Assembly (NCBI GenBank): GCA_026874595.1
Contig: CM049307.1
Span: 59,776,870 to 59,840,869 of the forward strand
Length of the DNA stretch: 64,000 bases
Source: Sipunculus nudus
Lineage: Eukaryota; Annelida; Sipuncula; Golfingiida; Sipunculidae
Reading direction: 5' to 3'
A program made the translations under genes and the position numbers. Below, one piece after another: positions 1-13,382 of the stretch. Numbering within the stretch: the stretch's first letter is position 1; the number at the start of each line of letters is the position of its first letter. The notes below the pieces were generated by a model that saw nothing but the letters and a program-made list of their open reading frames with translations, ran no database searches and was not told the DNA's origin.

Positions 1-2579
1 GTGTAACAAGGGACCCATGGGTCACGGCGCTCAGCTGTTATATATGATAAAAAATATGATTTGGGAAAGAGGCACATGCTTGTTTTGTGTGGTAATAAAT
101 ATAAGCATTATTATGAGTTGTTGGTGTTTAGCTTATGTATGATTTTGATAGTATCTTTGGAGACAGGGAAGAGGATTGATTTTATTTATTTTATTAACAA
201 ATGGAGTGATATTGTCACACAGATTTTGACTTGGCCATATAACTTATAAGCAGCACATATTATAAAAGAGTTAAACTATTTATTAAAATTTAATAACAAA
301 TATTGTGCCAATATAATTTTTATTAAAAAAAATAATAAGAAAATCATATGATTTAAAAAAAAAATATATATAACTGAAATGATTATTGAAATGATATTAT
401 AGAATATATTCATGAATACATTTTGAAAGTATCTGCACTTGTATTCAAATACTTTCATTTTTACCTGAATTCCCATTCTTATGCAATAAAATTGTTTAAT
501 GCAGTACATATTCATATTCGTATTCAAATACATTTGCAAAGCATTTGCACCATGTCTAGTATTTATTCAGTTTTAGCCAAACAAAGATGTTGAGAATCCA
601 GAATATACAAAATTCACAAATTTAAATAATGATCATAAGTACCTGGTTTAATGGCTTTTATTTATATTAAAAAAAAATAAATGTAATATATTCACTTTGG
701 ACTACTTTCACATCTATCTACACACTAGACACAGTAGGAATCTTGATAAATATTATCAACTGCATCTTTGTCTATCATTAACTTCCTTCATATGATCCCT
801 AATGATTAGTAATGAATATTATGATTATTTTTTTTTATCATTAAAATTTCACTGAAAAATACCATAGGTGACTGCATGGTGTTATTTGGAATAACATTGA
901 CATTGACATTCTATCCATCCATAAAAGATTCTTACATCATCAGTAACTGCAAGTTAATTTTCTGTTACTCATCAACTAACAAATTCCTTTTCTATTAATT
1001 TTTCTTTAATTTGTTATAAAAAACCAATACAAAATTATTAATTTTTTGTTTATTGTTATGTTGTTTTTCAAAACAACACCTAGATGAGTTGGGTTGGACA
1101 CCTGAATCAACTGTGGCTGGGCATTAGCTGACTGGCTGCCCCAGTGTATGCTTCGCTCAAGCATGCATAATCTGATGATAGGTCAACAAGGTCAACATAC
1201 AGGTGACTGAAGAGGGGCTGGATTAAGCCTGGGTCTGACTTGGTCTCATATAAACATAAATAAAAGCTACAATATTTGGCCAATTTCTTTCAGCATTCTA
1301 AACTAAAAAGCTGAAATCCTAATGTGTGCATGATATGAAAATAATATCAACAGTGCTCACAGGACACAAAAGTGCCATGGTCAAAGTTGGGCAAAATTTA
1401 AGGTACTAATTTTATATTTATACTAATAACTTATAAAATTTGAAAAATTCAAAACTAATTTTGGGTATTCAATTGAATCTTGATTAAATAATGTTACATC
1501 CCTGACAAAAAATCTCTAGCTTCAGCAATCCTCTTGTTAAGGGAGTAAATATATTTCTTGATTTTTTAAAAAGTGTATTATGTTTGGGCCCATAACTTAA
1601 AAAAATTACGCAATACTGACATCATTTCTGGCATGTGCATAGCGAATGTATAGAAAAATATGTATATTATATATGATCAAAGTCAGATCAGTGGTTTTGA
1701 TATTAGGCAGTCTTACAGTGTAACAATGGGTTTTTAATGGAAAAATGAAGTTTTTCATTAATATTTTTGAAGGAATTAAGTCCTAGTGATAAAATTCTTG
1801 GCATGGTAGGGGATTTTGGAGACATCTAACTGTATGCTACATTTAAGGAACTTAGAGCTGAAGCTGGGGAGCTGAGCTCTAGCAAACTGCATAACACTAG
1901 CTTGATGTAAACTTGATGTGACATGGTGCTTGAAAACTTGAATAAAATCTACAGTTTTTGATCAACTGGTTTCAAGTTTTTGGTGTTAACAGACAAAATT
2001 CTAACAAAAACAAGCTGTGAAAATTAAATCCATGGTACTTACAGGAAAAAAACGTGCCATGGTCAAACTTGGGCAAAATTTAAGGTACTAATTTTATATT
2101 TTTGCCAATATTAAAAAATATTTAACAGATTTTGATCTAATTTTTGGTATACAATTAAATTTTGATCAATTAAAGTTGTATTACTGAAAAAAAGTCCCTA
2201 CCTTTAACACTTTTAGTCTTAAGTGACCAAATATCTTTCCTGATTTTTTTACAAAGTCCATTATGTTTGGGCCCATAACTTTTTTAAATTAAAATAATAC
2301 TGACTTAATTTCTGGCATGTTCATAGGTACTATATAGAGGAATATTTATGGTAAATATGAAGAAAACCAGATGAGTGGTTTTGATATTAGGCAGTCCTGA
2401 AGTGTGAAAATAGATTTCTAATAAAACAAGTGACCCAGGGGTCATGACGCTCAGCTGACCAGGAATACATTGACAAAAGTTATTTTATCATCTGAATGTC
2501 AAATTTGAATGAAATACTTTTTCCAAACTTGACCTTTTGTATAAAATCATCCAATATTCATTGGGGTACTATGGAGCTC

Positions 2580-3210
2580 TGTAGCATGAAGGATATGGGT
2601 AACAGACACCTATTTTCAAGGTTTACAAGATGACTTTTCAGGGGTCTCCCAGCATGTCAAAAAATAAAATTCTAGGTCCAGTTATTATGATTTGTGCCCT
2701 GTTAACAGATGACCAAATGTTTATTCTGGGGGGTATTTCAAAGCCGCATAGGATGAAGGATATGGGTAACAGAGATGTAATTTCAGGTGCACAAGGAGAC
2801 TTTTCAGGGGCCTCCCAGCATATCAAGAAACGAGATTCTAGGTCAAGTCATTATAATTTGTGCTCTGTTAACAGATGACCAAATCTTTATTCTCGGAGCC
2901 ATAGCATGAAGGATATGGGTAACAGAGACCTAATTTCAGATTTCCAAAGAGACTTTCCAAAGGCCTCCCTGCATGTCAAGAAAGAAGATTCTAGGTCCAG
3001 TCATTATGATTTGTGCCCTGTTAATATTTGACCAAATCTTTATTCTGGGGGGTACTTCAGAGCCCCATAGCTCACAGAATATGGGTAACAGGGACCTTAT
3101 TGCGGGTTTCCATGTAGACCTTTTATGGGCTTCCCTGGAGGTGAGGACAGAAGATTCTAGGTCCAGTCATTATGATTTGTGCCCTGTTTACAGATGACCA
3201 AATGTTTAAA
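2580..3210 (+). repeat. Tandem core of about 160-bp units
   Basis: Four degenerate units, each with ATGGGTAACAG, then ACTTTTCAGGGG or similar, then GATTCTAGGTC and GATTTGTGCCCTGTTAACAG. The ATGGGTAACAG spacings are 168, 152 and 167 bp. The same units recur at 36470-36930 and about 39030-39170 and, degenerate, at 15720-15830. Confidence 0.8.
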
Positions 3211-3384
3211 GATCACAAAAGTAGAGAAAAAAAATCGTAAAAAATAAAAAAAATATAGCTGGCGCCACCAATCTCCAGAAATTGATGAAACACTCCATGA
3301 TCAATATCCATGCAAAGAATCATGGTGATTAATGCATTAGTTGTTCAGATACTTGAGCTTTTGTATCAAATTTTCCATTATTCT

Positions 3385-3405
3385 GGGGGGGGGGGGGGGG
3401 GGGGG
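3385..3405 (+). repeat. Poly-G run
   Basis: A run of 21 G inside element A2, where related units have a short GGGG. Run length is likely to vary and is prone to assembly error. Confidence 0.9.
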
Positions 3406-3824
3406 TGACAGTGACCTAATTTCAGGTTTACAAGGAGAATTTCCATAGACCTCCCAGGATGTCAAGTAAGAAGATTCCAGGTCTAGCGGTTACGATTTGT
3501 GCCCTGTTAACAGACAGACGCCTGGACGGCCGGACGGACGACGGACAAAAGGTGATCCCTATAGCTCAGATGACTTACAGTCAGCTGAGCTAAAAATTGA
3601 GGTTTTTCCTTAATATCTCGAAGGAACGAAGTCCTATTGACCCAATTATCGGCATGGTAGGAGATTTTTGGGACATCTAACTGTATGCCGAATTTCAGAT
3701 TCGTAGGTCCAACGGTGTCGAAACGTGCCAGTCTTACAGACGGACATCCGGACGGCACGACAGACGGACGGACGACAGACAATGGACCACGACTATAGCT
3801 CAGATGACTTATAGTCAGCTGAAC

Positions 3825-5529
3825 TAAAAACTAGAGATTTTCCTTATAAAACTGGTATGTTGCCAGGCTAAGGATAAATAACCTTTAGTGTTTGTGGTTT
3901 ATGTTGCTATGATGGATCATAAAAGGCTAAGTATGGGCATTATATTTGCAATTTTTTTCAGATACTTCCCCATGTGAAGCTATCATGTGAGTTTTTAAGA
4001 GCCCCTAGCTGTCAGCTAGACTGGATAGATAGGTCCATTGATAAAGAGACTGCATGATTAAGAGATATTGTATAAACACCCAACATATGATGATGACAAA
4101 CCTTATCTGGTCCATATTAATCTACTTTGATCTATGATACTTAAACAGGGCCTGCTCCCCCTCAAATAAATTTAAAGCCATAATTTTAGCCTCATTAATT
4201 TTATTTAAGCCACATTCCTGTTTTTTAGTTCAAAACTGTCATTTTAGTCCCATAATTGTATTACTGAAATATAGAAAAATCTATTACTTCATCAAATGAT
4301 ACTGATTTCATAGTAACATTCATAGTGATCACAAAGTGACCGTTTTTCCACAGTCTACCATATTCTCCAATATCATGTCTTAAAGTCTTATATTTGCAAT
4401 TTGTATGGTAATTTGCCAATAATTTAGTCACTTGACATTTTCCTTAGCCATTTAGGTTGAACTTCAGTTTTAGGCTAAAGGTTATATACGGTGCACAGGC
4501 ACTAGGCTGGGTATTTTTTACTTCAATTTCAGGAAATAAAGTTATCACCCTAAGCACCGTACGTTGGGGTGATCTGGCTGTTTATTTGTCATTAAAATTT
4601 TTATCTTTGATTTTGTCTGTACGATAATTCTAAACAAAGAACATTTATTAGGAAATAAAATTGCATGTGATATATATATGATACCTGTAGAATGAGCCAT
4701 GGATACATTATTGTATGGAAACAGTAATGAGGAGATACTCTAAAGAATTAAGTACTGAAAATTTTAATATTCAGAGAACAGATCCTATTAAAGGGGTCAT
4801 GCCAAAGTCTGACATGTATATTTAAGACATGGCTTATAAATACAAATATGATCTAAATAATAATTAGAAAAGTAGTCTGAGCCTACTTCATATGCATGCT
4901 AGTGTAGCTGACTTCATATTGGGCAGATTTTATGATTTTCACCTTTTTAATTTTTTTTGAGGGTTCATCATCACACAAAACACCTACACGGAGTATAACC
5001 ATTATTTTATGAATTAATTAAACGAATAATATATGTGTAAAATTTGAACTATTGCACAGGCCTTAGGATACATCAGCAGAGTGGAAATTATAGTTCTTAA
5101 ATGGCAGATAATTTGGAAGATCTGGGATCATTTATCTTTGAAATAAATCCCCTTTCACGAATATGATGGTTTTGAAACCCTTGCAAACAAAAAGGCAAAC
5201 ACATTATTCCCACACCAGGATCTTTAGCAAACTCTATACTTAAAAACATGTGTCATCCAACAGTTGTCTTTTGCCAATTCAATGGTTTGATCCTTACAGT
5301 AAGCTCTAGAGCAACAGCAGGCACTAATACCAGTGAATGGCTCTAGCCCTTAGTAGGGATAAAGAAACTGCCCCATCTCAAAACAGTATAGAATCCTTTA
5401 AACTTAAAATATAATATAGTTATCCAGATTACCTCAAAGATTTAACTAATTTTTTTTTAGGTAACGGCCTCCTTTTTTTTTAATTCTGACTTATCTAATT
5501 CTTAAACTAAATATTTACATCTGCACTGT
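3825..5529. other. Non-coding stretch, no gene seen
   Basis: AT-rich sequence without an ORF of note or a recognisable RNA. The only structure seen is a short inverted pair TACGGTGC / GCACCGTA at about 4487 and 4555. Confidence 0.6.
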
Positions 5530-5872
5530 TCCATTTCGGTTTTGGACCACGTGACAGGGCAGCAGCACCCGTTTCCTGTCATTTTATTTTTATACCCTGG
5601 TGTCACCTAGGCCTGGTGTCTACCGCACCTGCAGGCCCTGTCTGTTTTATCCTCCCCATTGCTGAGTCATAACACCGAACAACCTCCCAAAGACACACTA
5701 GTGAGTGGCACACAGCTGTGGGGTACAGCCTGCCCATCAAGCCTGCATAGTGCTCACCCTAGGTTGGGATGTACCATGAAAATCTCACCTCTCCTCTGCT
5801 GAGATTTGAACTCATGACCTCCCGGCTTCGAGTACTGGGCTTTACCCCTTAGCCACAGAAACCAGTTTTATC
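5530..5872 (-). mobile_element. tRNA-derived SINE
   Basis: Read on the minus strand, the head looks like a tRNA with pol III internal promoters: an A-box-like TGGCTAAGGGG (5845-5855) and a B-box-like GGTCATGAGTTCAAATC (5803-5819), spaced as in tRNA genes. It does not fold as an intact tRNA, so a SINE head is preferred to a tRNA gene. The body to about 5530 is GC-richer than its surroundings. The 3' limit is approximate and no target duplication was identified. Confidence 0.65.
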
Positions 5873-6202
5873 TGATTGTTACTTGTGTGCTGTCAAGCTG
5901 CTCAATCTTATGGACATATAACTAATACATCACTGAATAAGAAACAATGTTTTCATTAATGGTTTAATTATAATGAGACAGCCTTGGCACACAGTAACTT
6001 AGAATTCCTGCTGGTTATGGAAACAAATTATTCAAACAATGGTTTTGTTCATAAACAACTGTGATTCATAATCCTAATAATAGTATTTAATTATAGTGAC
6101 AGCTTTAGTGAAATAAACATAGCGTAAAAACAAAGACCTGTCACTCTCATTTTATTTTAAAATCAATTGTTTGCTATTGAGGGTATTGAAAACACCATTA
6201 AT

Positions 6203-7803
6203 CAGGGTTGGGTTTTAGGCTGCCCAAAACCTGTTTTCGGCACGGCAGAGCCTAAAACCTGCCTTTAACTGGCTAAAATAGGTTATAACCTGCCTAAAAC
6301 TGCCTTTAACTGCCTAAAACTTTACTTACCCTCACCTATGACTTGTAGTTTAACTATGTTTTATTGTTACACAGCTAAATGCATTACAGAAATATGCTCA
6401 ACATATTAAAAGTGAGAAACACTTTATTCAAACTAAAAAAATAAACCATGATACATACAAAAGCAAAAAAAATGAATACAACACTACTTCAGGTTTTCCA
6501 AATGACAGTTTTAGCTTGTATCCCAAAATCATGTTCTGAGGTATCCTACCTCATTACTGCCAATTTATAAATGAATGCTAATACTGTAAGCTTATAACCA
6601 GATTCTTTGATTGGCTTTTTGATCACAAGGGATTAAATTTTGTGATATAAGCGAAAGAAATTTTTCCCCAATTCAAAAAGTTGTTCCATTTACACTGATG
6701 AAAGGTCCTTTATACTATAGTCTCACTAACATAACATGTTTGTTTTGAATGCCTGTAGCTTCAAATGGCAAAAAGCAAAAGATTGATTTTATAAATAATA
6801 AAAGATCTTTTATGCTAGCCATTAACTAAAATATGATAATATCTTTTACATTATCTGATAATGACCAAGATTTTTCACTAGTTGTTTATTTCCTTAGCTA
6901 GGTCATCCATTGTCAAATTTTTAGATTTTGTGCACATACTTGTCTACATAATGATGGAAATGCTCTGTTAACTGTATGATGAGATCGTGAAAATGAACCC
7001 TAATGAAACACTCTAATTAGTATAAAACTGAAAAGTGCTAAAATATATTGCAGTGAATATGTTGCAAACCACAGAATATTCATAATCACTTTTGGGCCAT
7101 GTTCAACCTAAAGTCCTGAGAAACCCATATGTCATGGTCAGGGGCCCTGACTGCATCACTCAGTAAAAAGTTTGACTCAAGAACAGTTTTCAGGGCAAGG
7201 GCTTTTATTGCATCATCCTAGTTATGTATGAAAGTTCACATGAACATCTACTAGTACACAGTAGTAGGACTTATGACCATTGGGTCTTATTACCCCATCA
7301 CCCTGATAAATAGTCATTAACAGGTCTAATCAAGCATGCCCCCCCCCCCCCCTCTGATACCCTGCCTTACACTAAGTTACAGGAGGCATACTGGAGGCTC
7401 TATTACATCATTCCAGGTAGCAGGGCGCTCATTAGGAAACCTAAAGAGTCCTGATAATAACTTTACATTGGCCAATGAAATTATGTGCCACACAAACATG
7501 GTCTAATGCTCAAGAAACCTACACAGGCTCCTTGTCTTTGAAGACTGCATGATGCCAGCCAACAGGAAATCATCCATTGCTTGTAATACCTGAAACCTTC
7601 CAGAAGCTCAGCAAAGCCTTCAGACTGCATCACCCCAGCCAAACTGGCAGTTTTATAGAACTTTAAGTAAAAAATTTTAACAAATATAGGTTTTAGGCAC
7701 TTTTGGTGCCTAAAACCTGCCCAAAACCTGTTTTAGGCAGGGCAGTTTTAACCAGGTTAAAACCTATGGTTAAAACCTTCCTGCCTAAATCTTGCCAACC
7801 CTG
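6203..7803. mobile_element. Non-autonomous hAT-like DNA transposon
   Basis: A 1601-bp element with termini CAGGGTTGG and CCAACCCTG, flanked by a perfect 8-bp duplication CCATTAAT (6195-6202 and 7804-7811). Eight-base duplications and CA(G)GG termini are typical of hAT elements. Subterminal regions are full of short repeats of the type GCCTAAAACCTG in both orientations, including a hairpin at about 7687-7720, as expected of transposase-binding arrays. No ORF over 60 codons is inside, so it cannot encode its own transposase. Strand cannot be assigned. Confidence 0.85.
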
Positions 7804-7811
7804 CCATTAAT

Positions 7812-9306
7812 TACAAGTAAAGTAATAAATACCTATTTATCGACACTTGTGGAACATCATGGTTTTTGCTGTATTAGGTATAAAGTGCTTTTGATAAGAG
7901 GTAATGTTGCTGACTTATAAATTGAGAGCCTCAAGTGTCCATGATAAATAGGTGTATGTAATTTAGAGGTGTCCAGACAGAAGTTTTCCTGTATTTACCA
8001 CAAGAGTTTATTAACAAAATATATGCAACCACAAAGTTTAACAAAATTTCAGCAAATGCAAAATTTACTTATTTCCATTTTTTATGTTTTTTTATATATT
8101 AGCATTTGCAAAGCTAAATGGAAATGATCCTGCTCTTTGTGATAACTAAGCACTAAATAAATGACTGTCAAGCTAATTCTCTGACATGACTGCTATGGAA
8201 AAACCAGCAAAGGTTTTTTGAGATACTGTGTTGCACATGGATATAACACATGGATATAAACAATGTGAACAGCCTGTGTGTAGTGGGATCAGTGTTTTCT
8301 GGTTTATTTTTATCACAGGGTTAAGGGATCACCTTTATTAAACAGATGTCATATAACGATATAGGCCTCTTTAAAGACATGTATTATCATATAAACAAGT
8401 TTGAAGTGTCAGCTTTGTATGTTGAAGGGACTCTTCCAGTTTTATTTACTTCCTTAAGCCTGAACTGAAACCTGTTATAGATCATTTCTGAAAACTTTAC
8501 AAATTTGTCTAAGGCTCACAGTATATAACATGAAGTAGTGAGATGGTGAATACATGTAAATGGACCAGTATTATACTAAAATAAAAATGAGCTACATCAT
8601 ATGTGTTAATGCCTTCAATGAGTTTATGTTGGTGCAGTCTTACATAAATATTTGATGTCATTCCCTTTTTACAACTGAGTCTTCACTCTGTCTAAGATGA
8701 TTAATTCTGGTTTGCTCTGGTACTCTACATGAACTAAATGCAGTGTATCATAGTTGTAGTTTTGGCAACAACATTTGTGTCCTATAATTTTGTGAAGAAA
8801 TTATGCAAACCCATTCCATTCACTGAGAATTGCATTTAATTTTATATCTCAAGCAGAGGCAACTAAAAGCTATTATGTTACAATTGAGCGGCCAACGGTG
8901 ATGCAACAGTTTTTTTAAATTAAGTCTATTGCGTGGCCGGCCAACCAAAGGGTTAACTGGTATAATAGCACGAAATGAACCGTTACTTTTAAAAAGAAAA
9001 TTGTTCGAAAATAGTTTCTATTGTTGTAACATACAAATGTTCACATTTCATTTTATGGTGAAAGTCTAAATTTCTAATAACCATTCTAAAGCACCTGTAA
9101 CACCAATGATTGATTTATAAGTAGAGAGAAATGAAGCGTATACAGCCCAGTAGCCATCTTGTTTTTGACGGCAGTCTTGTATAATGCATCAGGTCTGTGT
9201 GCTACTATGTACATATTTTCACTTCCTGGGTGCAAAATAGAGCAGTGAATAGGAGAGTAACGTTGTAAATGGTCAAATATTCAATATACATAGTTGCACT
9301 GGACAT
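7812..9306. other. Non-coding stretch, no gene seen
   Basis: AT-rich sequence. I see no ORF, RNA gene or clear repeat boundary. Confidence 0.5.
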
Positions 9307-9310
9307 TTAA

Positions 9311-9647
9311 AGGACCCAATCACCTGTAAAGCATGTTGAATTTACACGAAAAATAGCTTCTTCTCTTTAAAATAAATTTGTACCTGCCAAAATATATGTT
9401 CATGCTTGCAGAAACATTGGGTGTTGCAGCTTAGAATCTGAGCTCCATTCACGCGGTCTTATTATGGTAAATAGACACACATGGACAGTGTTTATCAACA
9501 CGCAGAGCCATAACAAGGTGTTAAACAGCCGTATGCAAGGTACTGAGACTGTGTGCTGGAATGTTTTTCTGGGAAATGTTTGTATAAAGCCAACCAGAAC
9601 AAATAGTGTGAAAGAATAGGTACAATATTGCTCCTGATTATGTCCCT
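9311..9647. mobile_element. MITE with TTAA target duplications
   Basis: A 337-bp element flanked by TTAA (9307-9310 and 9648-9651). The left end AGGACCCAATCACC and the right end, read in reverse, AGGGACATAATCAGG are imperfect inverted repeats. TTAA duplication suggests a piggyBac- or Kolobok-mobilised element. The right half matches a fragment at about 61190-61329, including CTCCTGATTATGTCCCTTTAAT, so it is dispersed. Confidence 0.7.
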
Positions 9648-9654
9648 TTAATTA

Positions 9655-10630
9655 ATGGTAAAATGTTAAATGGCCCAGTTGTGTACAAAGTGTTATAATC
9701 ATAGGTAACTGCAGGGGCAATCTATGGACTCCACATTGCAACAGCCACTAAAAAACAATTGAGGAGTCCATTCTTATGGACTAGATACAATTAAGATACC
9801 CTGATAGTGTCAAGGATTACCTAGTTAATTTAAAGGTGACAGATTATTACTAGTATTACCGATTCAAGATTTTAAATTTCCAGATCAAACCACGGTTTTA
9901 AGTGGAGATATTACAGTGGATATAGCCTTAAGGTCTGATAATTCAGACCTAATTATAGCATCATAAACCTTACAGGGTTTGTAATTTAATGGAGTCAGCA
10001 TATTTTATTCCTGCATTTTGGGGGCTCAGTCCCATGTTTTGTTTGAAAGAATATCCAACACCCCAAATAAATCTGCCCCTGCCAGAAACACCCCCCAAAT
10101 ATAGTTCTCTAATTTTAAATCTCATTTTTGCACAAGATGAAGCCATTGTTAAAACAGTTAAGTTCTTCTAGAAATTTCACAGATAATTTTATATTGCTCA
10201 TGATAACTATAAAAGTCTGATTCTTTGAACATACCAAACTCCAGTGAAAAAAATATATATGGGCCTGTATTATAATATATGGGCCTGTATTATAACAGGC
10301 TGTATTTTAATTTATAACTGACTGCTATTTATAACTTAAAGTGTTAAATATAAGTTTCTCTCTCAGGAAAACATTTGCATTAGCCTTATGGCTATTTTTT
10401 GTAATCCTGGTTAAATAAATATGTTTAAACCAAACCAAATATTTAAATCATTTTATAAATATTCAATCTTATAGATTAAACCTTGCCATCCAGGACTGTA
10501 ATTCTTAAACCAAAGTTGTCACCTTGCTTAGATCAAGGCATTTTGTTGCTGAAAGGAAGCACAAGAAGGGTAGGAAGGTTTAGACAAAAGTTTTTTTCCT
10601 GGCTGAGTCCTTATTGATCAGTGGATGGTA
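9655..10630. other. Non-coding stretch, no gene seen
   Basis: AT-rich. It includes a short local duplication of ATATATGGGCCTGTATTATA at about 10254 and 10276. The 60-codon ORF at 9989-10171 has no recognisable features. Confidence 0.5.
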
Positions 10631-10639
10631 GCACCAAAT

Positions 10640-10800
10640 TAGGTAAATTTCGGCCCCCGACCATATCGGCTGCAAGCGCCCAGCGGACAACCATTTCAGC
10701 CCCAACCCTGACGATGCCAATGCTGGGGCCCTGACTCAGGCCGGTCAACCATATCGGCTGCTACTTGGGCGGCGGTCACCATTACGGCTGCCCGGCCCAT
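10640..10800. repeat. GC-rich minisatellite-like patch
   Basis: About 160 bp that is far richer in G+C and CpG than the flanks. Degenerate repeats of the type ACCATATCGGCTGC occur at about 10660, 10748 and 10777 (the last as CACCATTACGGCTGC), and an ACCATTTCAGCC variant lies between. No ORF crosses it. Confidence 0.6.
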
Positions 10801-11032
10801 GAAACAAGGATTGCTCCCAAGATGTTTATAGTTTTAAGACATAGTTTTATATATTTCAAATAGAAAGTGGATTCTCCACTGGACTCCCGGGAAGTGGCAT
10901 TTTGGTGCTGGACTGTGACGGGGCAACACAGACATCAGATCATACATGCTACTATGATATTGTCACTATACTTGTAGATATATGCATCTCAAAGGTAAGA
11001 CCAGTAACATTAATATTCATTTCTCGTTATAT

Positions 11033-11137
11033 CTATTCATCAGTTAGCTTGATTGAATCGGACTCTAAGATAAAAACTCTTTATCTTGATAAAGAGTTAT
11101 TATCTTAGAGTCCGATTCAATCGTGCTATTCATCAGT
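11033..11137. repeat. 72-bp palindrome between 12-bp direct repeats
   Basis: Positions 11051-11086 and 11087-11122 form a near-perfect inverted repeat beginning GATTGAATCGGACTC; I count about two mismatched positions. The direct repeat CTATTCATCAGT flanks it at 11033-11044 and 11126-11137. It could be a small fold-back insertion or a template-switch product. ORFs here on both strands result from the palindrome. Confidence 0.85.
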
Positions 11138-11139
11138 GT

Positions 11140-12611
<1,472 letters not shown>

Positions 12612-12984
12612 TATTTTGAAAAAAAAATTATATGCCTTTCATTTCCGAGGTAGGAAAACTGTTGTAAATTAACCTAACTTGGAATTATCAAAGAACTATA
12701 TATGTCTACAGATGTACTGTTACATAGGAAATTATTTGAAAATGTTTACCAATGAACAAATTCCATAGAACATGTGGCCTTCTGGTATTGAGGCTGAGCT
12801 TGACCTGAAACAAGAAAGATATGGCTTATCTTTTTACATTAAAAATGATGTATCTCCTTATTGTATAGGGTGTAAATATTTTGTCATATAAGACCATTTT
12901 AACGAATGTTACACAATGGTTAGATTTTGCTTTACAAATCATGCTGTTATTTTAGTCTGGTTCTTCTGGTCACAATTTGTTCCC

Positions 12985-13183
12985 ATATAATAGACGGACA
13001 AAGGGATAAGAGCCCAATTCTCTATAACTCGCATGACTTCGAGTCAGCTGAACCTTCCATGATCAATGGATATACCAAGGTTCAACACATTAAATCAAAC
13101 CATTAATTGCTGACATAAGAGAACATCTGCTATTTCATTTTATTCTCCAGTTACAAGAAATTTATTGCATTTCAATTATATTA

Positions 13184-13225
<42 letters not shown>

Positions 13226-13382
13226 CACTGTTATCCGTCTGATAAATTATCTCTTGTATAAGTAGGGCATACCAGGTTACTATGCGTGCTGTGTCAATGC
13301 AGAAACGAAGGTAGTGCCAGTACAGGATGACAGACAAACGGGAATTGCTACACCTCAGCATGACTGAAGGTCAGCTGAGCTT
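12985..13382 (+). repeat. Two family A 3'-end relics around a TA microsatellite
   Basis: GACGGACAAAGGGATAAGAG...GCATGACTTCGAGTCAGCTGAAC (about 12992-13045) and ACCTCAGCATGACTGAAGGTCAGCTGAGC (about 13352-13380) are diverged copies of the family A terminal hairpin. A (TA)n run sits at about 13184-13222. The minus-strand 61-codon ORF here reads through the microsatellite and is not a gene. Confidence 0.6.

Larger units (their letters stand above)
2427..3590 (+). mobile_element. Nested family A element (copy A2) with TAAAA flanks
   Basis: A 1164-bp element from CAAGTGACCC to GTCAGCTGAGC, inserted in A1. TAAAA lies on both sides (2422-2426 and 3591-3595), while the related copy at about 45769-45783 has one uninterrupted TAATAAAAAATTGAGG, an empty site. 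The core consists of degenerate tandem units of about 160 bp, marked by GGATATGGGTAACAG at 2591, 2759 and 2911 and a variant at 3078. Then come a poly-G run, a short (GACG)n tract and the terminal hairpin. Short ORFs at 2630-2878 and 2973-3197 are tandem-unit sequence, not genes. Confidence 0.85.
7..3824 (+). mobile_element. Family A pearl-like element (copy A1) carrying a nested copy
   Basis: Non-coding repeat that begins CAAGGGACCCATGGGTCA, holding the 12-bp palindrome GACCCATGGGTC, followed by CGCTCAGCTG. It ends in a (GACG)n-like tract and a hairpin made of CTCAGATGACT and AGTCAGCTGA at about 3797-3822. Positions 7-2420 align by eye with 43394-45770, and the tail 3595-3824 with 45770-46005, so this is one of two long copies in the window. 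Positions 2427-3590 are a second family A element inserted near the end. No ORF spans it; the short ORF at 61-249 is conserved only as repeat sequence. Resemblance to bivalve pearl elements is by layout, not by a database match. Confidence 0.8.

Noticed and set aside
2580-3210. CRISPR array
   Set aside because: The regular spacing is due to whole tandem units of about 160 bp with no unique spacers, in a eukaryotic genome.
7-3824. Family A as a canonical Helitron
   Set aside because: The 3' hairpin and CTAA tail are suggestive, but the 5' end is not TC and the flanks look like TAAAA duplications. A Helentron/HINE or pearl-type relationship remains possible.
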